Under the pieces are notes generated by a model. The model had not been told where the DNA came from. It made no database searches and was given only the letters and a program-made list of their open reading frames with translations. From Rossellomorea aquimaris (GTDB lineage Bacteria; Bacillota; Bacilli; Bacillales; Bacillaceae_B), in assembly GCF_000935355.1 (NCBI RefSeq), contig NZ_JXZC01000001.1:434001-498000 (forward strand): a stretch of 64,000 nt of DNA, given 5' to 3'. The position numbers and the translations under genes are program-made. Of the stretch, positions 17,881-25,655 are shown one piece after another; positions within the stretch are counted from its first letter, which is position 1, and each line of letters opens with the position of its first letter.

Positions 17881-18064
17881 TATGTCTGATCGATGATAAA
17901 AAACGTTTAATATTATGGGTTCCCCCTTATGTAACAGAATGATCAAAGTGAACGCTTGCAAGATCCTAAGCTATGATAAGTACTCAAAAAGTCACTCAAA
18001 CTGATAAACTTAAAATAGCGAACTAGAAAATGGATAGTAAAAATTTTCTTCTTCAAATCGCCTT

Positions 18065-18676
18065 TCAAGGAATTAAATTCAATCTTGTTTCACCCTCCAG
18101 TAATTTTCCATTAGTACCATAAACCTTCACTTTCGGCCACTTCGTATTCCAATCCTTTTCCAGCATCCTTTTTTCATAAATAGAGGCCAATGCTTCTTTA
18201 CCTGTAAAAGGTGGTGTCGGCTTTATTTGGAGGGAAAGTAAATCTTGTATCCCCCAGGGTGCTGCTAAAATAAGGTCATTATTCTCGTTCAGCGTCAATG
18301 CAATGGAAGTAGCAGTTTCAGGGAATCGAGATACAGCATCAATCGTGGAGCTATAGGGTGCTTCTCCATTTTTGATATGCATCCTGGCCTGGTTTTTCAC
18401 AGACCACGGTTCGGCAGGAGCTTTTTCCTTTAATTTGGATTCCAAATACTTTTCGAATTGCTCCTCTGTATTCGAAGCATCAAAATATACTACATCAATA
18501 TCCGGCAAGGCTGTTTTCTTTGAATACCCATGCAGTGTATCCCACACTTTCGTCCTTACAAATCCTGCACAGATCCACCAGTCGGGCAGATGAATGGTTT
18601 GAACGGTTTCTAAGATGCCCATCATCGATGAATCATTTTTAACTAAATCCAAAATGTCCTGTTCAGATTTGATCAC
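18065..18676 (-). CDS. Nucleotidyltransferase-like protein (NTP_transf_6 / DUF925)
   Basis: 203 residues. WWICAGFVRTKVWDTLHGY followed by ALPDIDVVYFDAS matches the G-x-V-R...D-x-D catalytic pattern of this minimal nucleotidyltransferase group, and IDAVSRFPETATSIALTLN plus AAPWGIQDLLSLQIKPTPPF match its conserved C-terminal half. The nucleotide acceptor is unknown. Single gene; a 220-bp gap between it and repeat arm D holds nothing recognisable. Confidence 0.85.
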   Translation of the reverse strand: MIKSEQDILDLVKNDSSMMGILETVQTIHLPDWWICAGFVRTKVWDTLHGYSKKTALPDIDVVYFDASNTEEQFEKYLESKLKEKAPAEPWSVKNQARMHIKNGEAPYSSTIDAVSRFPETATSIALTLNENNDLILAAPWGIQDLLSLQIKPTPPFTGKEALASIYEKRMLEKDWNTKWPKVKVYGTNGKLLEGETRLNLIP

Positions 18677-18840
18677 GGTCTTCCCCCCTTGTTCCTTTGT
18701 AGACCATTGAAGAATTTCCCCTGAATGAATTCTCGGGTATGACTTGAACGGTTTTAACTTATTTTACCATGAAAAGCGGGCTCAAAAGGATTCTTTTGGA
18801 TTTGCTATTCAGTTCATTCAACCAGTGGGTAATGGAGGTC

Positions 18841-18876
18841 AAAATAAAAATGCCAGGAAGTTTTCCTGACATTTCT
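18841..18876 (-). terminator. Terminator after the 54-aa membrane protein
   Basis: AAATGCCAGGAA / TTCCTGACATTT hairpin with a minus-strand T-rich tail. Confidence 0.85.
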
Positions 18877-18883
18877 TATCGTA

Positions 18884-19048
18884 TCATTGCCCCCCGGTAA
18901 ACCAACTGCTCGCTTTCACTCGTTCTTCTTCTTGAAGTTGTCTTTCGTTATGATTTCCTGCATCAAATGTATTTTGTGAAAATTTACGTCTTAGAAGGCC
19001 ACTTATTATACCGAATACAACGGCAATGCCAATAATCCACCATAGCAT
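18884..19048 (-). CDS. 54-residue single-pass membrane protein
   Basis: Begins MLWWIIGIAVVFGIISGLLR (one membrane helix), then a short Arg-Lys stop-transfer, then a polar tail rich in Glu and Gln that ends KASSWFTGGQ. AGGAG lies 8 nt before the ATG and a strong terminator follows, so this is a real transcription unit or the last gene of the siderophore operon (86 bp after it). Function unknown. Confidence 0.75.
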   Translation of the reverse strand: MLWWIIGIAVVFGIISGLLRRKFSQNTFDAGNHNERQLQEEERVKASSWFTGGQ

Positions 19049-19134
19049 ACGCTTCACTCCTACCCTTGAAAAATCCCTTTCTATATATACGGATGAAAGC
19101 AGGAGTAAGTTTCATCTTTTTCAAAAATCAGGCG

Positions 19135-20334
19135 CTATTCCAAGTAATGAAATTCAGGTTGTGGGTGCGACAAGAAATCGTGATGAGAGATGGTCCAGCC
19201 ATACGCTCCTGCCTTGGAGAAAACCACTAAGTCTCCTACTCTTAACCTTTCTATATAACTCTTCCGGATAAGCAAGTCATTGGGGGTGCATAATTCTCCT
19301 GCTACTGTAACGAATTCTTTCCTTAACTCTGGTCTCGGCAGTGGCTCGTCGTACCATTTGTTCACTGGATAAATCGTATGGGGATGACTCATTTTCCAGG
19401 CTGCAGGCAGCCGTAAATGATGAGTACCTCCTCTTATCAATGCAAAATGCTCACCATGATTTCTCTTAATGTCCATCACTTCCGCCACATAGAATCCGCA
19501 ATCAGCTACCACATACCGGCCAAGTTCCAATATCAGCTGGATTCCCTCATGAGTAAATAAAGCTTTCATTTGCTGCAAACCATTCGAGAAGGTTTCCCAA
19601 TCAAATGGCTCTTCTGGATGTTCATAGTTTATACCGATGCCTCCACCTGCGTTCAATATAGTGGCAGAAGGTAATGTAAAGACAGCCTTCCACTCCACTA
19701 TCTTTTCCCGGCAGGAATGTATGAATTCCAGGTGATCAAGGGCATCCAGATTATTACTCATCGCATGAAAGTGAAAGCCTTTTACTTCGAGGTAAGGATA
19801 GTCTGACAGATCATTTAATAGAGTAGGGATCCTTTCTTCTTCTATTCCGAATTGAGTCGGAACACCAGTCATTTTATGAGAGCTCCTGGCCACCTGATAG
19901 GTACTGTTCACACGAATGAGGACAGGGAGCTTCACCCCTGTAACGGATCCTAAGCGGTTCAATCGATGCAAGTCCCGTTCGCTTTCTATATTCATCGCGT
20001 GGAGATTTCCCTTGGAGAGATACTCCATTTCCCTGTCTTTTTTTGCCGGTGCTCCAAAGATAATGGGCTTATCAGTGAGATTCAGGACCTTGTTGAGTTC
20101 CCCTTCTGAAGCTGTGTCGAATCCATCAATATACTCTTCTAAAGCATGGATGATCTTCATGTCGGGATTTGCTTTGACCGCATAAAATAAGGAACAGTAA
20201 GAAGGCAATGACTCCCTCAGATAATGAACATGTTTTTTTAATTTATAAATGTCATAGATATAGGCACATATGGGATCCTCTCTTCTATTGTTAAGAAGTA
20301 ACGGGAGATATGCGCTGACGTTATTAGAAATCAT
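19135..20334 (-). CDS. PLP-dependent decarboxylase of the siderophore operon (SbnH/FslC-like)
   Basis: 399 residues, fold type III (alanine-racemase-like barrel plus beta domain) group IV decarboxylase. PLP-Lys is in LFYAVKANPD (Lys about 54); other markers are DTASEGEL, KGFHFHAMSNN, NAGGGIGINYEHPEEP (phosphate loop), ELGRYVVADCGFYVAEV, the substrate-acid loop AGELCTPNDLL and the KAGAYG C-terminal Tyr. Relatives decarboxylate diaminopimelate, ornithine or citryl-diaminopropionate (SbnH in staphyloferrin B; FslC in rhizoferrin). Its start overlaps the MFS stop region (GGAGTAA), so it is co-translated. It would provide the diamine backbone. Confidence 0.88.
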   Translation of the reverse strand: MISNNVSAYLPLLLNNRREDPICAYIYDIYKLKKHVHYLRESLPSYCSLFYAVKANPDMKIIHALEEYIDGFDTASEGELNKVLNLTDKPIIFGAPAKKDREMEYLSKGNLHAMNIESERDLHRLNRLGSVTGVKLPVLIRVNSTYQVARSSHKMTGVPTQFGIEEERIPTLLNDLSDYPYLEVKGFHFHAMSNNLDALDHLEFIHSCREKIVEWKAVFTLPSATILNAGGGIGINYEHPEEPFDWETFSNGLQQMKALFTHEGIQLILELGRYVVADCGFYVAEVMDIKRNHGEHFALIRGGTHHLRLPAAWKMSHPHTIYPVNKWYDEPLPRPELRKEFVTVAGELCTPNDLLIRKSYIERLRVGDLVVFSKAGAYGWTISHHDFLSHPQPEFHYLE

Positions 20335-20337
20335 AGA

Positions 20338-21549
20338 TTACTCCTTCCATAAACTTCGATTACTGCGGACAAAGATGATGGTAAACAGGACGGTTCCGAT
20401 TCCCATTGAAAGGCCGGCCGTGTAAGCATCAAATGAACTGGCGATAAACCCGATCAGGATGGCCCCGAGGGGAATGTAGCCCCTGTCCATAAGGGCAATG
20501 CTCAATACCCTGCCCCGAAACTCATCTGCCACCTTCACCTGGATGAGGATTCTGCTTAATGTTCTGTAATATTGACTTGCGAATCCCACTAAGAACATAA
20601 AGCCCAGAGCTATATAATAATAACGACTCATCACGGTAAATAAGATTAAGGTTGTTCCGAAGGCAAGTGAGGACAAAATCAGCCAACGTCCCCCCATCCT
20701 CGGCTGTCGGAATGTCAGGTACCCGGTAGCGGCGATCGCACCTGCAGAAGAAATGGAAAGTAACAATCCAAATCCCGCCGGACCGAGACCCATCAGCTCT
20801 TTCGAAATAATGGGAAGCATTGTCGTATAGGGAAATCCAAAAATCATCGGAGCTACAGCAGCTAACATGATTCCGGATATCCCGGGTTCTCCTTTTATGT
20901 AATGAAAGGTTTCACTCAATGATTTCTTCCCTTTCGTTTCTGTCACTCCTTTCAGCCGTTGAGGGGTGGAAATGGTCATCAATGATAAAATGACCAAGAG
21001 AGTCCCGAACGAGACTCCGATCATGACATCCCCAGCTGTGAAATGCCCAAGGAGTACACCTGCAAACGCCGGACCAAGCATTCTTGCTACGTTGATACAC
21101 GTCGTTTGTAGGGTTATGGCACTTCCCAGCATTTCAATAGGAACAATATCTGATAACATGGCATTACGAATGGGCACTTCGTAACTCATAAAAATGGATC
21201 GAATCGTTATGGCGAAAAGTAGTAAGTAAAACGATGCTTGCAGTCCAATTATAACCGCAATGGAAATGGTAGATAAAAAGATTCCACTATACAGGATGAG
21301 AAGTGCGTTTCGTCGATTATATTTGTCTGCTGCCACACCTGCAGATACGGAAAAAAGGAAAACCGGCAGCAGTCTGCATGCATTCACAATCCCCAACGCC
21401 ACTGCTGAATGAGTCCACTCATACACAATCCAGTTGAGAATGGTTAGATCCATCCAATCTGTGGACCGTACAAAGAAGCTCCCATACAAGAAGCGGCGGA
21501 AAGGTCGTGATTTCAATGCGATATGCTGCTGAACAGGAAAAGAATTCAC
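20338..21549 (-). CDS. MFS transporter, probable siderophore exporter
   Basis: 403 residues, 12 membrane helices predicted by hydrophobicity, with the MFS A-motif loop GVAADKYNRRNALLI between helices 2 and 3. Belongs to the DHA3/enterobactin-exporter-like group. Starts at GTG 2 bp after the upstream synthetase stop, so the operon is continuous. By comparison with SbnD, SfaA and FslB, it likely exports the finished siderophore. Direction and substrate are inferred from context. Confidence 0.85.
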   Translation of the reverse strand: MNSFPVQQHIALKSRPFRRFLYGSFFVRSTDWMDLTILNWIVYEWTHSAVALGIVNACRLLPVFLFSVSAGVAADKYNRRNALLILYSGIFLSTISIAVIIGLQASFYLLLFAITIRSIFMSYEVPIRNAMLSDIVPIEMLGSAITLQTTCINVARMLGPAFAGVLLGHFTAGDVMIGVSFGTLLVILSLMTISTPQRLKGVTETKGKKSLSETFHYIKGEPGISGIMLAAVAPMIFGFPYTTMLPIISKELMGLGPAGFGLLLSISSAGAIAATGYLTFRQPRMGGRWLILSSLAFGTTLILFTVMSRYYYIALGFMFLVGFASQYYRTLSRILIQVKVADEFRGRVLSIALMDRGYIPLGAILIGFIASSFDAYTAGLSMGIGTVLFTIIFVRSNRSLWKE

Positions 21550-21551
21550 TT

Positions 21552-23534
21552 TCAGCTCTCTTCTCTTCCTAACGGATTGGTAACTTGACTGTATAGATAT
21601 CCTTCTGAAGAGCTCATTCTCATCCTTGTTAACGCTTTATGCTTTACTTCTCTCTGATAAAAAAATGCTCTGTCTTCTTCAACATTCCAGGGAACCGTCA
21701 AGGAAAGTGAAGTAAATGTATCTTCACAAGTCATTTTTACCAATGCCCAGAACTCACCTTCATAGACACCTGAAGCTTCTACAAGAAGACGGATGACCTC
21801 CCCAAAATGACTTTGGAAAATCGTGTAGTGGGCTTTTGAGTACATTTCTTCTATATTGTCAGTCATCGTGATACTGCCTGGATGAAAGTCCGGGAAAAGA
21901 TTTTGAGCAACTAATCTCTTTTTGAAGATCCTCGCTCCTCCCCAATCCCGGAAGTAAAAGCGCACAGGTTTACCGTTTTTGAAAACTGGGAGACTATTCT
22001 GCAAATGTCCTTCCAACGCAACTCCATATTTTGTCAAGAAGGTGAGGAAACCTGGAATAGTCACAGATAAATACTCTTTAAAAAATGACTGTGCTCCTCT
22101 TTCTTTAGATATTTTCTGATGCTCGCAATATTCATCCAGAAGTTCAGCAAGAATGGTGCGATTGGAAAAAGGTGAGATGGCGTATAAACTGCTGCCAGTG
22201 ATCATTACTTCCTGTTCATCCAGATCCTCTTCCCGATTTTCTCTTATGACGACAGTCAGGTTTCTCCTTTGATCATCCCTTTCTGATTTAAATGTGTACC
22301 CGGCTATTTCGTTAAGTGGAAGAAAAGGAGTTAACTCTGTTTCTTCCTTTAAAATATCCCTCACCATTTCCGTGAAAATGGTACTGTTTAAGGCAGTTTG
22401 ACTTGAGATCGATCTTACAGTGGAAGTCATCTGACTATTGACGGCCAGTTTAACAAACCGACTGTTGTTATTCTGAGGCAGAACTGTGCGAAATGATGAA
22501 GAAGCCTCACATACGATAGATAGAGTTTCAATCGGGATGATAATCCCCCTATTAATTTCTGATTGATAAAGTGGATATAAAGCATGTTTATACTGCCATT
22601 CGTGAATAGGCAGAAGCTTATAATTATCTAGATTGAGTTTATTTTTCGTCATAAAATCATGGTAGGATGGCATAATCTCTGAAAACGTTTCTTCTATTGT
22701 ATTCGGCTCAGCTTCAGTCATTTCAACCCATTCCTTTTTAACCGCTACAAAGCAAATCTTAAATGTTTGATGAAATTCAGGTGAATAGGTGGCTACATCC
22801 TCAGGGGACATGCCCGTTTTGGTTTTTGAACCTGGATGTAAATGATGCCCTTCTAAACTAAGCTGCTCAAAGAATGAAAGCTGGCTCCATAGGGGTTCAT
22901 CCTGCTTCTTCCTTTTAACATACTCCAGGGAAGACGGACAACGGTTCTCACCCATTTCTTTCTTCAGGCTCTCTATCCAGTGGGCATGCTTGGCATATCC
23001 GAGGGATTGATTAGCCGTTCCATTATCAAGTTCATGGATAAGTTTATACCCCTCATCTGAAATTTCTAAAAGAGAAATCAGCTCACTGGCCGTCCTTACT
23101 TTCCCATGGGACTCTTTTGAAATCCATAGTACTTCTCCCTCTAGAGTGACTCTTCGAAAGGCGAGTTCATCCTTAATAGGGAACAGAATCATATAGTCTT
23201 CAAAAGACTTCATTCTATAAGAAAGATCCTCCCTTAGCTCAACGGTTTGAAGCTGATGCAAAAACGGCTCCCACTTTTTATACACTTTCAAAAGGCTTGT
23301 TACATAAACCGAACCTATTTTCTTCAATTGAACAGAATCAGAGTAAAGTGAGTTCACGTCTTCCCTTAATAAAGAGGATGCAAGCTTGTTAAGAATCGTT
23401 TGTCGTCCTTTATCCAGATGCTCTATATAGTGGGCTACCAAATGAGGTTGATTTTCTTTCAGGTATTTCAGGCATTGAGTTTCTTCGTCCAGAAACCGCC
23501 TTTCAGCTAATGGATGATTTTTATTAAGGTTCAA
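21552..23534 (-). CDS. IucA/IucC family NIS siderophore synthetase (second)
   Basis: 660 residues from a TTG that follows AAAGGAG and overlaps the upstream synthetase by 11 bp. NIS synthetase landmarks: GHHLHPGSKTKTGMSPED (ATP-binding H-P-x-x-K), PIHEWQYKH (a variant, Glu replacing the usual Pro), AVNSQMTSTVRSISS, and the ferric-iron-transporter-like C-terminal half VALEGHLQNSLPVFKNGKP plus RDWGGARIF. It adenylates a carboxylate (usually citrate) and couples it to an amine. The Pro-to-Glu change in the usual HPWQ motif is worth noting. Confidence 0.92.
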   Translation of the reverse strand: MNLNKNHPLAERRFLDEETQCLKYLKENQPHLVAHYIEHLDKGRQTILNKLASSLLREDVNSLYSDSVQLKKIGSVYVTSLLKVYKKWEPFLHQLQTVELREDLSYRMKSFEDYMILFPIKDELAFRRVTLEGEVLWISKESHGKVRTASELISLLEISDEGYKLIHELDNGTANQSLGYAKHAHWIESLKKEMGENRCPSSLEYVKRKKQDEPLWSQLSFFEQLSLEGHHLHPGSKTKTGMSPEDVATYSPEFHQTFKICFVAVKKEWVEMTEAEPNTIEETFSEIMPSYHDFMTKNKLNLDNYKLLPIHEWQYKHALYPLYQSEINRGIIIPIETLSIVCEASSSFRTVLPQNNNSRFVKLAVNSQMTSTVRSISSQTALNSTIFTEMVRDILKEETELTPFLPLNEIAGYTFKSERDDQRRNLTVVIRENREEDLDEQEVMITGSSLYAISPFSNRTILAELLDEYCEHQKISKERGAQSFFKEYLSVTIPGFLTFLTKYGVALEGHLQNSLPVFKNGKPVRFYFRDWGGARIFKKRLVAQNLFPDFHPGSITMTDNIEEMYSKAHYTIFQSHFGEVIRLLVEASGVYEGEFWALVKMTCEDTFTSLSLTVPWNVEEDRAFFYQREVKHKALTRMRMSSSEGYLYSQVTNPLGREES

Positions 23535-25416
23535 TGATATTCTCCTTTCCTCCTTGAATTAATGGATTAGGAGCCGAAACATACATATTTTCTGTGATGG
23601 CATCGGATAATCTCATTTTTATCAGTGACTTTAAATACGTTCTTGTACTAAATAATTCCTGTTCAAAATGATCTGCATGTTCCTTGTGAAGCATTCGGGT
23701 TTTTAAATCCTCCAAGGTGAATTGAATTACATCAGAAACCTGTCGCCACTGAAGAGCTTCAGAAATCTTTAGTTCTCTTGCTATTCTCACGATGATTTCT
23801 CCCAAATGATTATGAATGACGGCGTGTGAAAACATTTTATATAAATCTACTGGTTCGGAGGTGAGTAAATTCGTTTCGTTGCTGATTTTCCCTTTTTCGA
23901 TAAACGTACGGCAACGCTCTTCTAAAATGCGAATCCCCCCGTTGTCTCTTATCGATAGTTTGCTCGGAAGCCCATTTTCGAAAATAATGAGTGCATTTTG
24001 AAGATGTGCTTCCAGACTGATTCCATACTTAACGATCAAGTTAATGAGACCGGGAATCAGAGTGCTTGCGTATTCTTGAATAAAATCAGCAGCAGCACTT
24101 TCTTTAGAAATTCCTTTCCTCATTGACCATTCTTCAATAAGTTCCACAATCAACACCTTCCCAGTAACCGGCGATGTGTTGATGAGCGCTGCTCCCGGAA
24201 CAGCAAATTCCTCGTTCGTCAGGTTCTTTTCTGGATTTTCCCTGATTAGAGCAGACAAGTTCTTTTCTAAATTTAGCGACGCTTCCTTACGATTGGATTG
24301 GTAATGCCCACCACTACTTTCAGATAGAAAGTTAATTCTATTATTTATCTCTAAGTCATGTTTGGAGATAGTATTCAACAGGTCTGAAATAACAGGACCA
24401 TTCCAGACGGATGTGGGTGAAACGATTCTTTTCGCACTCGTCATTTGAACGTTGAGGGCTGTTTTTATATGATGTTGCATTCGATTATTTGGCGCTAATG
24501 ATCGGAAGGAGATCAATGGCTGATAGGGAATCGTTGTGTCGATCGGGATGAGCAATTTCTGTTTCAATTCTGTTCTGTAATGTTTTTTAACGGTGTGTTC
24601 GTATTGCCATGGATGAACGGGAATGATGTCGTATTCCTCAGGTTCCAGGTGAAGTCGGGTTATGTTCTCCTTGAATGCTTCGTCCAGGTAAGGATGATCC
24701 TTCAATAACACGGCTGTCATGGACGGTCCATCGGTTATTTTCGAGAATGACGATATGCTCTTATGAATTGCGAGGGGAATGATATCTACCTTATTTCCCC
24801 ATTCTGGAGCGTACACCATCACTTCATTTTCTGATAAACCAAGCCTTGTCTTTGAACAAGGGTGGAGAGTATGACCTTCGATGACCCATTGTTCTAAAAA
24901 AACCAATGGACTGAATGATGCGTTAGAAGATTGTTCTTTTTGTAAATAGCCAAGGGTGCTCTCTGATATATTCCCACCCTGTCTCAACTTGGCAGCGGTT
25001 AAAGCTAAAGCATCATTCATGACACTGTTTTCCAGTTCGATTTTAAGCTGATTCAGATTACCGGATTCAGAGGACCGTGCCCCGATCAATTCCTCTATAA
25101 ACTGAGCAGGAGTATCAATTGGATGGACTGTATTTTCTTTTTCTATAATAATGGGATCTTCAATATCCATTTGTCCAAGTGAATAGGTATGCTGTATGGG
25201 AACCTTGATTATTATGTTGTGTGAGGGTCTTATGTATAATGATTTGCCGTCATTTGTTGAATTTTCCCAAGTGTAGTCGAATACCTCTTCTCGAACGATC
25301 GCTTGAACAAGTTTATGAAGAATGCGTTTTTGAGATATTGGTAACTTTTCTTGGATGATCTTTCGCATATCGGTCTCCATTATTTGAGATGGCTGATGTG
25401 AGGACAGAATGGTCAT
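23524..25416 (-). CDS. IucA/IucC family NIS siderophore synthetase (first)
   Basis: 630 residues from the ATG at 25416, 7 nt after AGGAGG; an in-frame ATG at 25452 lies over a Fur box and has no site. Motifs: GHTLHPCSKTRLG (about 181-193), PVHPWQYEH (about 266-274), MQHHIKTALNVQMTSAKRI, SLEAHLQNALIIFENGLPS and RDNGGIRILEERC. First gene of a four-gene operon with a second synthetase, an exporter and a PLP decarboxylase. Two Fur-box-like sites precede it. The operon lacks hydroxylase or acetylase genes, so a polycarboxylate product is favoured over a hydroxamate. Confidence 0.93.
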   Translation of the reverse strand: MTILSSHQPSQIMETDMRKIIQEKLPISQKRILHKLVQAIVREEVFDYTWENSTNDGKSLYIRPSHNIIIKVPIQHTYSLGQMDIEDPIIIEKENTVHPIDTPAQFIEELIGARSSESGNLNQLKIELENSVMNDALALTAAKLRQGGNISESTLGYLQKEQSSNASFSPLVFLEQWVIEGHTLHPCSKTRLGLSENEVMVYAPEWGNKVDIIPLAIHKSISSFSKITDGPSMTAVLLKDHPYLDEAFKENITRLHLEPEEYDIIPVHPWQYEHTVKKHYRTELKQKLLIPIDTTIPYQPLISFRSLAPNNRMQHHIKTALNVQMTSAKRIVSPTSVWNGPVISDLLNTISKHDLEINNRINFLSESSGGHYQSNRKEASLNLEKNLSALIRENPEKNLTNEEFAVPGAALINTSPVTGKVLIVELIEEWSMRKGISKESAAADFIQEYASTLIPGLINLIVKYGISLEAHLQNALIIFENGLPSKLSIRDNGGIRILEERCRTFIEKGKISNETNLLTSEPVDLYKMFSHAVIHNHLGEIIVRIARELKISEALQWRQVSDVIQFTLEDLKTRMLHKEHADHFEQELFSTRTYLKSLIKMRLSDAITENMYVSAPNPLIQGGKENIIEP

Positions 25417-25436
25417 CTGTGCTCCTCCTTTTTTAG

Positions 25437-25451
25437 TGAGAATCGTTTTCA
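25437..25451 (-). promoter_or_regulatory. Second Fur-box-like site in the leader
   Basis: TGAGAATCGTTTTCA fits the 7-1-7 Fur box TGATAATNATTATCA with two differences and lies 21 bp before the first synthetase start. Confidence 0.7.
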
Positions 25452-25466
25452 ATTACAAAGTTTAAA

Positions 25467-25488
25467 TGAAAATGATTCTCATTGTCAA
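25467..25488 (-). promoter_or_regulatory. Fur box in the siderophore operon promoter
   Basis: The inner 7-1-7 site matches the Fur box closely (core ATGAAAATGATTCTCATTG). On the minus strand a TTGACA (-35) begins at 25488 and the box fills the spacer before TAAACT (-10), so Fur would block polymerase directly under iron-replete conditions. Confidence 0.88.
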
Positions 25489-25609
25489 TTTAAAATACGG
25501 AAATAAGGAAATAGTCCCTTCTCTCGAAATTGTCTCATAAGTAATGACTTCGTAATCGCCCTTCAAGTTATGCTGGTTGGTGGAGGTTTAGAACGTAGGA
25601 GGATTTTTA

Positions 25610-25652
25610 TTTAAAATAAAAACGCAACCCTCATTACAAAGGATTGCGTTTC
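25610..25652 (-). terminator. Terminator after the PBP gene
   Basis: AAACGCAATCC / GGGTTGCGTTT (minus sense) with a T-rich tail. Confidence 0.88.
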
Positions 25653-25655
25653 TGT

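Noticed and set aside
20966..21184. Plus-strand ORF in the siderophore exporter gene
   Set aside because: Antisense to a well-supported MFS gene and without a ribosome site.
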